From the NCBI RefSeq assembly GCF_001039355.2, contig NW_019775661.1, positions 149,712 to 213,711 on the forward strand: a DNA stretch of 64,000 nucleotides. Direction: 5' to 3'. The position numbers and the translations under genes are program-made. The notes beneath the pieces were generated by a model. It was not told the origin of the DNA. It saw only the letters and a program-made list of their open reading frames with translations, and searched no databases. The stretch's first letter is position 1. Every line of letters starts with the position of its first letter. This DNA comes from Lingula anatina. Its lineage: Eukaryota > Brachiopoda > Lingulata > Lingulida > Lingulidae. This document shows, in pieces, positions 13,678-24,700 of this stretch.

Positions 13678-14039
13678 ATGGTTTGAGGCATCGTTACTTA
13701 GTTTTTTTTTTTAATGAGTGATATAGGGGGGGGGGGAGCCAGATTTACCTGTTGCATGCAGTCTAATGAATCAGAACAACTTGTTTCAGCATATATATAT
13801 TACATGAATGATTTTTTTCTATTGAAGCATGTCTTGTTCTGTAAAAGGGAGTTATATGTTAAATACTTGTGCTGTGGCACAAGTAAATTGGAAAGAAACT
13901 GTATATTTTAAAATCTTACAGAAGAGGGAGAGGGGTGGTGTATTACGGTATTTTCTCAAAGACATCACTGCTTTCACTCTACAGTATAAAAGTCTTGTAA
14001 CTAGGACAACTTGTTTCAGCATATCTATTCATTTTATGT

Positions 14040-15795
14040 AACTTTTCTTTAAGACCAGCATTTGTTGGTCTAAATAATTGTATTGATGACCAATATACAT
14101 TTTGTACAAGGTTCTGTAAAAAAATGCTGAAAGCAAAATGCTGTTTCAGTAGCAAAAAATATCATTTGTAAAAGCACTCTAAATAGCTGCATGTATTTGG
14201 AATCTTCCCAATAACCATAAAATAAGCAAGATATAAACTGACCCAAAATAATGATAAGGTAAAAGTAAAAACTGAATGAAAATAAAGTATACATAGTAAC
14301 AGTTATGGCCAATAATCTGTATGACAATGATATCAAATAATAAAAAAGTATTTCATATGATTATAAGTGTGATATAGACCTTGTATAGCACTGCAATAGT
14401 TACATTATACAAAATATACAAATATGAGAATAAAAAATGTATTTAAAAATCATCACTTTCGATCTCACTAATACTGTCACCACTTGATTTTGGTAAATAT
14501 GAGGCATCTAAACAGCCTTTTCCACAACATAATTTTTGACTGTATCCCTGCTTCATGGCAAACCCCATTTACCACAGGACTGAAAGTGATATGTGCACAA
14601 CTTCCGACTGTCCAACACCTACTTAACACTGACAGTACCAGCCACTGATGGATCTGGTATTGCTACGGGAGGTCTGAATCCATAGTCAGTACCAGTGGCT
14701 ATAGCAATTAAGTCAATAGGTTTTCACTGATCTCCTTGACAACAGGAGCCATTCCTAGCATTTTGGCAAAAAAATCACAATGCTTTCACAAATAGTGCTG
14801 GTTTGGAAGGTTAAATCATGAGTAACAAAACTAGGGTGTTTGTGATGGAGCCCTTTATTTTATTTTGTATGCAAAATAAATGTACCGGGTATTTTTCTTT
14901 TTTGATAGCATGCATTACATGAAAATGAATTTTGTTTTTCTGCTTGCAACTGAAAATGTTTTACTAATTCTAACCCCTGCTTCCCTTTGAAACCCCTACA
15001 ATTTTTTTCAGAGTTGTTCTTTATGTAGAAAAGATACACTTTGTCTGTCTACCCATCCTAAGTAAGCATGTAGCAGCTACCTCATGGCAGGAATAAAAAT
15101 GGCTGCCTGCTAGCATATGGACTGAAAATGTCTACATAAGTTTGAGTAGATATCAAACCCTTCCCTAAGACAAGCTGATTTTCAAATATATCTCACCTTA
15201 TATTCATGTCTCTTCAACCACGAATAATTAGCTTGTCTTAGGCAGGGGCTCATATAAAAAATGAAGATCTTTTATCCTAAAAGCAATAAAAGCAATCAAA
15301 ATATTGATCACAAGCAATGCTTGGCCACTAATTGATTCTTTTTCAAACTGGCACCCTCTGTACCCAATTACAAAATTTCACAGTTGTCACCTTACTACAA
15401 CTATAGGAATGTATCAATGTATTTCAGTACTCCCCTAAGACACACATTTGACAAGGTCATTTTGACATTACTTTTTATATTTCAAAATTTAAAAAAAAAT
15501 TTACAGTGAATCATAAAATTGTAAGAATTTAATTTTCTTTTGATATCAATTTTTTTTTTTTTATTCATTTACAATTTATTTTTCATGTAAAAAGGTGAGC
15601 ACTTTTACACTCTTATCAGCGCTCAATGGAGTCATCCTTTGTGATGGAAAGGTGGGTTATCATTTTTTCAGTTGTTTTGCCGATTAGTATCAGTATGTTG
15701 GATCTAGGATCCTAGATTGTATGTTGAAGCTTATTATTTTCACTAACATGAAGTGAATTTTGTGCAAAAGTAAATAGGGTACAGTCCGACTCGGA
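14040..15795. other. No gene seen; includes methyltransferase 3'UTR
   Basis: AT-rich DNA without family-like open frames. The right end should be the 3'UTR of the minus-strand methyltransferase. A minus-strand AATAAA lies at 15575-15580, about 216 bases past its stop codon. Confidence 0.4.
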
Positions 15796-18331
15796 TTACT
15801 TCCTAGCTACAAGCACATACATATCCGTTGCATCAGAGAATTGTACTTCTGGTGTTTGGCAGCTATACCACTTTATATCCCTCAGTCCTGCCTTCTCCAC
15901 ACCTTTGATGATGGTTTCCTTGCCTACACCAAGTGTCCTGAACCATACACCACCAATTTTGTATCTGGTTTCGTCGAGAACATTACCCAGAATGAGCACT
16001 CCACCATCTTTCAAGAGTGATGAAACGTTTTTGATGACTTGTTCGAAATCGGTTCCATCTCCACATGCCTGTTCCAGACAAAAGAAGCTGGTGACGCAGT
16101 CGAATGGCTCACAAATCACAGGGTGAAGGGGGTTGTCCTTACGTACGTCGCATGCGTAAATGTCAGTCATTTTCTTGCGAAAGTTTTCTTTGTCGGTTTC
16201 CCACATGATCCTTGAAGTAGAAAAGAAACTGGCCGTAAGAATTTTTAAACGTTTTTTTTTTCAAGGTGGGATGTGAAGTACTTTAATTTGAAAGGATTAA
16301 GACATAAACTTTCATATTAGCAACAGATCGAGGCGTCTGATCCGAATTATATCGATTCTTACTCATCGCCCTCTAGTCCTGCAACGTGTTTAAAAGCTGG
16401 ATCCCAGTCAAACACATCCATTTCACCATCTTTCCATTTTTGGAGGGCCTCTCTGTTGCTTGCTGTAAAATCACTGAATATCAGCTCATTGAACCAGTTG
16501 GCGGCACTAATATGATTATTAATTGATGGACCGCTGCCAAGGTCCAGTAGTCGTTTACCATGAATATGTCCTGTAATAAGATATGTATATAGTAAATTAA
16601 CATCGTTTTGGAAATTCAGTCTAATTATAAATGGTAAAGCGTATGGTTTCCATATGCATTTAACCTAAAGTAGGCCTTCCTTTCATTATTATTTAATTCC
16701 TTGGTAATCTAAAACAGAGTAAAGCGTTTTTTATGTAAAGAGGATAATAATTCTTTCTTACAGACCGTTCAGTGCATCTAGATCAAAATGACGAAAAGCG
16801 ATGACGTATGCAAATGCCATATTATAATATAATGTGAATTCGACAAATTATTTGACTTGTCTGTTTTATTTCCCAATGTAATTGTGACGTTCGCTTTGTT
16901 GGAATATTTGATTCATTTTTATTTGCACCGTGTCTCTGCACATTTTTGTACCCTTTCCCCCAACTTCATAACTACGTACAATCCTATGGAATACTGAGAA
17001 CAATATTCTCCTGCATAGCTTATTTGGAACTAATAAACTATAGTTGCCGTTTGTGATCTCGAGTGCCGAATGATTACATGATTACTTGTCGCGAGCATCG
17101 CAAGGTAGCGGGAGTGCACCGTTACTGATTTGGCAAGCTTTTATCCGGGTTTCTCTCTGTTTACAAACAGTAAACATGTACTTTCAATATGGCAAAAGCA
17201 ACAGCGGACTGCGCTTCCTAGCTTTCAGAGATTTCAGTCAAGAAAGACATTTTCTCTCTCCATTAAAACGAAAAGGATAGGATTTCTGATTTCCATACCA
17301 AGGCTTAGGCCTAAAGTTTCAAAACGTTTAAGTACACCAGCAGTGGCGGATTTAGAGGTGGGGGGCCCTGACCCTCCCCTCCCCCCCCTTCCTTCGATTT
17401 CTGGTTTCCTCTTGAAATTTGAATTTTGACTAGCTGAATCAAAGTTCTAAACCATACCAAATGGCACCGTTCCCCCTCTAAAATAACAATATTTTCGGGG
17501 CCCTTCAGCGGGCCCCAAACCCCACGCCAAGTGGGCACGGGTGGCGGTCGGCATCGCATCCGCGGACCCCCACCCCCCCCCCCCCCCCNNNNNNNNNNNN
17601 NNNNNNNNNNNNNNNNNNNNNNNNNNNNNNNNNNNNNNNNNNNNNNNNNNNNNNNNNNNNNNNNNNNNNNNNNNNNNNNNNNNNNNNNNGGCCCCCCCCC
17701 CCCCCCCCCTTCAAATAATCCTGGATCCGCCCCTGCACCAGTCTAGTCATATTTCTGTAAGACTGTGCAGACTGTTATAAATAATCTGCCTGGCTATGTA
17801 TATCTGTTCCGCGCCATTCTGACTCAGAGCAACAGCGTGGTGACACACTGCTTCGCTCAGTTCAAGCACCCTAAAGCCGCTCACCTGTACATGCAAAATT
17901 TCAAAATCTACTTTGCAGCCGTTGGGGACCAGCCCAAAGATGCATATAACGAAACACAGCAGTGCTATAGACAAGGTACATGTAGTTGGTCAGTTGGTTC
18001 TGACATACCTGACTACACATTTCTCTGTTCACATACTCATGTGAGACAAAAGTTTAAAAAATCAATGCATTTTTACCAAGACATGCTCTATAAAATGAAA
18101 TGTTCCATATTAAATGTCAAGTCTGTGTAAACAGTTCAATTACGCAATGCTATAAAACTGTAGCTGCACCTTAAAGGAGTAGTTTATTACTTTAACCACT
18201 ATCAGACAATTTAGGAGAAGAGGGTTATCGTTTCTCAAGTCTTACCAAGGAAGTGTATGAGAAGACCTTCTCAAACATCTCCTTGGTCTACAGGGTAACT
18301 AACCCTATTTCTCTGTTACACAGTGTACCCC

Positions 18332-18378
<47 letters not shown>

Positions 18379-19583
18379 GAAACCAAACGACCCGTGAATA
18401 TCTCAAGGACTTTACGTCATTGCCTTCGTTGATTTGATAGTTAACAGGCTAATACCAAAGGTAATGGATGGGTTTTGATTAGAAATTTTTGGTTAGGTCA
18501 GAAATGGGCTAACAAAGATTTTGGCAGCAACCCATTAATTAATTAGTCAATTAATTAACTGGTCAATTAAGAAATTGCAGCCTGCTTTCTTTGAGTGCTT
18601 TCTATTTTTTTATCATGATTTTGTAACGTTGTGTCTTTTTAAAATTAACTTGTACCCAGTGAAAAATGTTATGGGATGCAGGTTTTTTGTAGAGTCATAC
18701 TTCACACACCCTGAGCTTCAGAGCTAACTTGACACTAACCTTTTCACTGTAGCCTATCTCCATCGTGTCAAGTAACCTCTGACCAGATTCGAGTGCCCCC
18801 GCCGCCCGCCAATCAAATTTAAAGCCCGCACTCAATGACTCATTGAACGATCTAGCCAATGAACGCGAACGAGTCAAAGCGCGCTTTGTTCAAATCCGGA
18901 CCAATCAAAGATAAGGCTGAATATCAGGGACTTGCCGTAACCTGTGGGCAGCACGCAAAATACATCATCCCTCAGTAGATAATGATGCAGGGCATCATAC
19001 TGCTCTGGTTTCAATTCCGATATACTCCATGCTTTCTTTGTGTACGGTTATGCACTCGGAACCACTCGGAACTACTCGGATGTCTCCGCACTCGACAATA
19101 ACTATGTTGTTAGTATGGAGCTTGCGGAATCAGCCGAGGATTGCCGATTGACGATCAACCAATCAGCGTTTTCACCAAACTTTGGTGAAAAATTTTGAAA
19201 CATGGATTCGATTGGCTTATATAAAATAGGTCAAACTATTTTCGTCAGAGGTTACTTGACACGATGGAGATAGGCTACAGTGAAAAGGTTAGTGTCAAGT
19301 TAGCTCTGAAGCTCAGGGTGATGTCACAAGACGGATAGGTATAAGTATTCAGGTCATGATCTTACCGTCGACTCTAAATGCATACAAAGATGACAGTGAG
19401 CATTGGCCTGTACCTACCCCTGCTGAAAATACCATGAAACACATTCCTTAGGGTTACGATATGGGGTAAATCACTTCCATAGTATTCCTTCAGATACGCT
19501 TGAGTATCGAACAGAGAATGGTAGTCCTCTCCGTCATGTAACACTTGCTCAGATTGAGCTTCACTGTCCTTGTTGGTAGACAT
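15796..19583 (-). CDS. NNMT/PNMT/TEMT-family SAM-dependent methyltransferase, three exons
   Basis: Small-molecule N/S-methyltransferase of the NNMT/PNMT/INMT family, cytosolic, using S-adenosylmethionine; the acceptor cannot be told. Exons on the minus strand are 19583-19418, 16570-16363 and 16210-15796. All junctions are GT-AG and phases agree, giving 262 residues against about 264 for NNMT. Exon 1 has the N-terminal family motif (YHSLFDTQAYLKEYY, compare the YLxxYY box). Exon 2 has SAM motif I, LLDLGSGPS, at residues 63-71, then FSDFTASNREALQKW and FDWDP, as in NNMT. Exon 3 has FDCVTSFFCLEQAC, LLKDGGVLILGNVLDETRY and the family C-terminus MYVLVARK. The N gap (17589-17689) and a mobile element lie in intron 1. 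A second copy of exon 1 sits at 23811-23976. The gene lies between Lbx and Tlx, on the opposite strand to both. Confidence 0.9.
17341..17735. mobile_element. Nonautonomous TIR element with CAGTGGCGGAT-type ends, contains assembly gap
   Basis: The left end CAGTGGCGGATTTAGAGG and the inverted right end CAGGGGCGGATCCAGGAT match, and a direct repeat CACCAG flanks the element on both sides. Ends of the form CAGNGGCGGAT suggest a hAT-type MITE; the visible target repeat is 6 bp rather than the usual 8. The interior carries long G- or C-runs that evidently broke the assembly: 101 N fill the middle. Confidence 0.65.
17589..17689. other. Assembly gap (about 101 N)
   Basis: Run of N flanked on both sides by poly(C). 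It separates methyltransferase exons 2-3 from exon 1. Confidence 0.99.
18707..19323. mobile_element. 617-bp element with about 77-bp terminal inverted repeats (copy A only)
   Basis: The left end runs from CACCCTGAGCTTCAGAGC to about 18784. The right end, about 19246-19320, is its near-perfect reverse complement. The element is absent from the other copy of the block, where the flanks join directly. Comparing the two gives a target duplication of about 4-5 bp, (T)CACA. There is no coding capacity. The insert is less AT-rich than its surroundings. It behaves like a MITE or foldback element. Confidence 0.85.
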
Positions 19584-19879
19584 GTCGTATCCGGCTGTTG
19601 GCGCAAGGGCTCAAGTGCGCAGCCCCATCACGCATGGGGGGGTTCGTATTAAAAAACATCTAAGTAGTGGTTGCACTATAATTTTAAGTGGCTGAATTGA
19701 TATGCTGGAATTTAAAAAAATTTCATGGGTTTTGGGACAGTGCCCCTGCAAGATGTTTCAACTTATTGGAAAGTAAAATGATCCCTTTAGTTTTAAAAAA
19801 GCTCATAATGACCCATGATGAAAAGTTCATTTCGCGTTATTTTTGTTCAAGTTGCCATGTTTTTTTTCGTGTTCATCAT

Positions 19880-20312
19880 CACACATCGCACGGACTTTCC
19901 TTGGCCATCGTACTAGCAAGATGTCAATCCCCCAGATTTTTTTCCTTTGGGGGTACCTTATAGAAAGGATCTATGCTGACAATCCACTAACTCTAGACAC
20001 TTTTAAGACCAACAAACGAAGAGAAGTAGGAAACAGTCCGGCTGACACGGGTACAAGAGTCACTGCCAATTTCAATGATTATGTGTCCGCTGTTATTCAG
20101 CAGCGAGGAGCGTGGATAGAGCACATTATCAATGATTAGAATTTGGCTACCTTAAAGGTTTTAAACTTCTGCAGAGTTTGCAAGGATAAAATGGTCATCC
20201 TTATGGAACAATTTAGTGAAAGAAAGTTGGTAATATCTTAATTACATGTACATCAAAATTATTATGGAAAATGAAATAGGTCTTTTTTTATGGACCACTC
20301 TGTATATTAGGG
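19880..20312 (+). mobile_element. Mariner/Tc1-like DDE transposase C-terminal fossil (copy A)
   Basis: The + strand frame ending at 20139 carries HIARTFL, then FFLWGYLIERIYADNPLTL and VIQQRGAWIEHIIND. This matches the end of mariner-type DDE transposases, where SPDLTPCDFFLWGYLK is usual; here the SPDLTP part is mutated. About 140-170 bases beyond the stop, TGGACCACTCTGTATA resembles a terminal repeat of such elements. No intact catalytic domain or 5' terminal repeat is present. The same fossil recurs in copy B. Confidence 0.7.
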
Positions 20313-21670
20313 ATTACTGACAAACTTGTTTATATTGTGAGTTATCGCTTTTCAAAGAGACCTGTCCAATATAATTTCACGTGATAGCAGATAAAACCAG
20401 AAAGAAGTCATTAAAAAGAATTTCTGGTATCATTTTGAGGTACCTACATCCAGAATTATTAATTCTGCTGTTTAAATGATTTTGATTACTGTCCTGGTGC
20501 TAGAGAAAATCATAAAAGCAAATAAGGTGTTTTTCTCCCCCCAAAAATGTGGAAAGTATGACTTATTTTTTAATAGCAAATAAGAACAGTTGCATTCTTT
20601 GTACGGTTTTATCCATTTCCCCCTTAACCCCTGAGAGCGCTCGATATGTAAACAGTTTTGATTCATCTCTATTTTCAACGTATCCCTGCACAGTTTTGTA
20701 TTTTTGTATGTAAGTACTAAATAAATAGATAAATAAAAATAAAGAGACATTATTGAACACCACCAAGAAAGGAAAATTAACTTATTTTGAAAATGTTGGA
20801 ATGTTTTGAAAATGCTGAAATGTTGGAATATTCCAACAAAATATTATGTGTGCATCTATGAATTAAATAAGATGCAAGTAAGACAAAATGCATCATTCAA
20901 CCAGCTTATTTTGTTCATTTATTAATTTTTTTCGTTGTAACTTCAAGTGGCTGTATATATTTTTTTTATTTTGTATAACCTTTTTTTTATTTTGGTACCT
21001 TTGTGGTAATAAATTGCATATTTGGTAAATTATTCATAACGCAAATCAAATGATCCAAGTAGGCATGGATTGATGACCCGTAAAAATGTGCCAACCCCTT
21101 TTTACCAAGGAGATTTTTGTCAAGGAGATTGCGTTTTTGCATTAGTTGGTTTGCTAGTGAACAGGTTAACGCCAAAAACCATGGAGGAGGTTTTATTAGA
21201 ATTTTTAAGGTGAGACAAAAACGGGTTACCTTAAATTCGATAAGATTCTGGCGGAAATCCATTAATTGATGGTTTTAATTCATATTGGCTGGATACTGGA
21301 GGCCTGCCATGTAAATCCACATATTGGTAAAAATTGTCATCTCAAGCCCTAGCAAGGTGTAATCTCAGTCCAAAGCTCGGTGTTATCTCGGGGTGTGGCA
21401 TCTAAATACCAGTACTCTTTCCCATATAAATTTGCACGCGAATTACTGAAATAAATACGCTTCTTTTCATTTTTCGGCTGTCATTTTACATCTGAACATC
21501 TGGTTTTAGAGTAATTTGGTATAGGCGTTAAGGAGCTTTAATGTTGTTACAATCATTGCTAAAAGATGGCGCCACAACAAAATCACAAAAGAGTAATAAT
21601 GCGGGTACAATTATTGTTCTGTAGTTTAGATGGTATAAACACGACGACTCAATGAGACCGTGACACCGGA

Positions 21671-21727
21671 TTGAATAGATAATAAAAATGATATGTTGAT
21701 ACATATCATTTTTATTATCTATTCAAT
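21671..21727. repeat. Perfect long hairpin (copy A)
   Basis: Arms of 27 bases starting ATTGAATAGATAATAAAAAT are exactly complementary around the 4-base loop TGAT. The GATATGTTGATACATAT core is then repeated just downstream. The copy B version (26146-26202) has one arm mismatch. Confidence 0.85.
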
Positions 21728-22552
21728 GATATGTTGATACATATTAACATATACAGTATGTATACATGTTAAGTAGACTATACGCCGTGAAAAGGCTTAA
21801 ATAAGTCGAAATTATAGATGGAAGGAATAGATTTAAATTATATGTTAAATGAAAGTGCAATTGGCAATTGCCCAATATGATAAGAATATAAATATTCAAA
21901 TGTAATATTATTTTATGGATAGGTTTTAGTTTTCTTTTACGTCTCCTAAGTGTTAATTTTTTTAAAGATAGATGGGAAGACCTAAGTTCCACCTAAATTC
22001 CACCAAGGAGTTATAACAGAGTATAACTCCTTGATTCCACTAGGAACTATTATTTTAAAAGCTTTCTTCCCGTAAGTGATTACTGTTGCTGGACAAGTCT
22101 TTAAAAAGTTTATATGCCTCAGGGTAGAAGTGGTATAGTGTGAAACCAGTTCACAATGCAACCCTGATCTGCATTCTTCTTGAGAAGAGCAAGACCTAAA
22201 ATTTATCTGGCGCACTGCTACAGTTGAGCCCAGACCGTAAGAAAATGATTTTCACAGCTACCACACTTTTCCCCTAACTGGAACTTAGTTTTGCGCTGAA
22301 AATCCTGGGATCGTGTTGTTTTATTCCTCTTCCATACACCTGCTTATACAGTCAAGGAAGATAAACAAATAATTCAAAAAGTGTCTGTGAAACTAATAAA
22401 AAGTCCTGAGCTGAATAAAATGCAAAAGAGAAAAAAAAAGAAAACAAATGTCTGAAGACAAAGTGCACTCGACTCCTTGACTAAAGATATAAATTTTCGC
22501 GTGAACCATATAAGAGCATCTCTCACAGATGCGGATAATATTGTTATCTCTC

Positions 22553-22553
22553 N
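22553..22553. other. Single-N contig join between the two block copies
   Basis: One ambiguous base sits between the end of copy A and a poly(C) start of copy B. Sequence on the right restarts exactly where the block began after the 101-N gap. Confidence 0.95.
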
Positions 22554-22684
22554 CCCCCCCCCCCTTCAAATAATCCTGGATCCGCCCCTGCACCAGTCTA
22601 GTCATATTTCTGTAAGACTGTGCAGACTGTTATAAATAATCTGCCTGGCTATGTATATCTGTTTCGCGCCATTCAGACTCAGAG

Positions 22685-22852
22685 CATGGGCGGATCCAGA
22701 GCTATTTACTGACAGTCTTCCAAATTATCTTTGTTGATTCATACTCCAATTTTGACCGAATTCCAACAGAAAAAATTAGATACCCATCAATGTAAACTTG
22801 AAAATCTGACCGTCTTCCGGAAGACCCAGAAGAAGGCCTAAATCCGCCGCTG
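22685..22852. mobile_element. 168-bp MITE with GGCGGAT-type ends (copy B only)
   Basis: The left end CATGGGCGGATCCAGAG and the inverted right end CAGCGGCGGATTTAGG match. The flanking repeat CTCAGAG/CTGAGAG (one mismatch) fits a hAT-like target duplication. Copy A has the uninterrupted sequence. The end motif is the same class as the element at 17341-17735. Confidence 0.75.
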
Positions 22853-23810
22853 CTGAGAGCAACAGTGTGGTGACACCCTGCTTCGCTCAGTTCAAGCACC
22901 CTAAAGTCGGTCACCTGTATGCGAAATTGCAAAATCTACTTTGCAGCCGTTGGCGACCAGCCCAAAGATGCATATAACGAAACACAGCAGTGCTATAGAC
23001 AAGGTACATGTAGTCGGTCAGTTGGTTCTGACATACCTGACTACACATTTCTCTGTTCACATACTCATGTGAGACAAAAGTTTAAAAAATCAATGCATTT
23101 TCACCAAGACATGCTCTTTAAACTGAAATGTTCCATATTAAATGTCAAGTCTGTATAAACAGTTCAATTACGCAATGCTATAAAAATGTAGCTGCACCTT
23201 AAAGGAGTAGTTTATTACTTTAACCACTATCAGACAATTTAGGAGAAGAGGGTTATCGTTTCTTAAGTCTTACCAAGGAAGTGTATGAGAAGACCTTCTC
23301 AAACATCTCCTTGGTCTACAGGGTAACTAACCCTATTTCACTGTTATACAGTGTAGGGCCTACCCCTTATTATTATTATTTTATAGAAACCAAACGACCC
23401 GTGAATATGTCAAGGACTTTACGTCATTGCCTTCGTTGATTTGATAGTTAACAGGCTAACACCAAAGGTAATGGATGGGTTTTGATTAGAAATTTTTGGT
23501 TAGGCCAGAAATGGGCTAACAAAGATTTTGGCAGCAAACCATTAATTAATTGGGCAATTAATTAATTGGTCAATTAAGTAATTGCAGCCTGCTTTCTTTG
23601 AGTGCCTTCTATTTTTTTTATCATGATTTTGTAACGTTGTGTCTTTTTAAAATTAACGTGTACCCAGTGAAAAATGTTATGGGATGCAGGTTTTTTGTAG
23701 AGTCATACTTCACAAGACGGATAAGTATTCAGGTCATATAGCGGAACCCATGATCTTACCGTCGACTCTAAACGCATTCAAAGATGACAGTGAGCATTGC
23801 CTGTACCTAC

Positions 23811-23976
23811 CCTTGCTAAAAATACCATGAAACACATTCCTTAGGGTTACGATATGGGGTAAATCACTTCTATAGTATTCCTTCAGATACGCTTGAGTAT
23901 CGAACAGAGAATGGTATTCCTCTCCGTCATGTAACACTTGCTCATATTGAGCTTCACTGTCCTTGTTGGTAGACAT
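23811..23976 (-). pseudogene. Second copy of methyltransferase exon 1 (copy B)
   Basis: Same 55 codons plus donor as exon 1 at 19418-19583, with four visible residue changes (S/Y, D/E, G/R, R/K). Reading frame and splice donor are intact. No second copy of exons 2-3 exists in the window. It is therefore either the other allele of the same exon, which is most likely given the contig join, or an orphan duplicated exon. It could equally be the exon that belongs to the gene, with the copy A exon as the alternative. Confidence 0.8.
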
Positions 23977-24269
23977 GTCGTATCCGGCTGTTGGCGCAAG
24001 GGCTCATGTGCGCAGCCCCATCACGCATGGGGGGTTCGTATTAAAAAACATCTAAGTATCGGTTGCACTATAATTTTAAGTGCCTGAATAGATATGCTGG
24101 AATTTAAAAAGATTTCATGGGTTTTGGGACAGTGCCCCTGCAAGATGTTTCAACTTATTGGAAAGTAAAATGATCCCTTTAGTTTTAAAAAAGCTCATAA
24201 TGACCCATGATGAAAAGTTCATGTCGCGTTATTTTGTTCAAGTTGCCATGTCTTTTTCGTGTTTATCAT

Positions 24270-24700
24270 CACACATCGCACGGACTTTCCTAGGCCATCG
24301 TACTAGCAAGATGTCAATCCCCCAGATTTTTTTCCTTTGGGGGTACCTCATAGAAAGGATCTATGCTGACAATCCACTAACTCTAGACACTTTGAAGACC
24401 AACAAACGAAGAGAAGTAGGAAACAGTCCGGCTGACACGGGTGCAAGAGTCACTGCCAATTTCAATGATCATGTGTCCGCTGTTATTCAGCAGCGAGGAG
24501 CGTGGATAGAGCGCATTATCAATGATTAGAATTTGGCTACCTTAAAGGTTTTAAACTTCTGCAGAGTTTGCAAGGATAAAATGGTCATCCTTATGGAAAA
24601 TTTAGTGAAAGAAAGTTGGTAATATCTTAATTACATGTACATCAAAATTATGATGAAAAATGAAATAGGTCGTTTTTTATGGACCACTCTGTATATTAGG
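24270..24700 (+). mobile_element. Mariner/Tc1-like DDE transposase C-terminal fossil (copy B)
   Basis: Counterpart of the fossil at 19880-20312. The frame ends at 24529 and the terminal-repeat-like TGGACCACTCTGTATA follows near 24680. A one-base difference in the T-run at about 24230 changes the upstream frame relative to copy A. Confidence 0.7.

Larger units (their letters stand above)
17690..22552. repeat. Duplicated block, copy A
   Basis: This block repeats at 22554-26990 in the same order and orientation, with a few percent mismatch by eye. Copy A starts in the poly(C) right end of the TIR element and ends at the single N at 22553. It contains methyltransferase exon 1, a DDE-transposase tail, a (TTA)n tract at 18331-18378 and a perfect hairpin. 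Specific to copy A are a 617-bp TIR element (about 18707-19323) and a roughly 36-bp palindromic insertion at about 22004-22038. The two ends of copy A coincide with assembly breaks, so an alternative haplotype contig placed in tandem is the simplest reading. Confidence 0.9.

Noticed and set aside
13768-14027. Exact 19-bp repeat (ACAACTTGTTTCAGCATAT) 240 bases apart as a target-site duplication
   Set aside because: The intervening sequence has no terminal repeats or coding likeness; 19 bp is long for a target duplication, so no element was called.
17505-17780. Open frames with poly-Gly or poly-Pro running through the N gap
   Set aside because: Frames span undefined bases and C/G homopolymers of a TIR element; no real protein.
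18880-18910. GTTCAAATCC as a tRNA or SINE B box
   Set aside because: No matching A box or cloverleaf stems; it lies within the interior of the 617-bp TIR element.
20472-20766. Minus-strand frames of 67-92 codons repeated in copy B (24861-25155)
   Set aside because: Conservation reflects the duplicated block; the frames overlap each other and show no family motifs.
19374-23976. Two complete tandem methyltransferase genes
   Set aside because: Only exon 1 is duplicated; exons 2 and 3 occur once, and the duplicate is best explained by the contig join.
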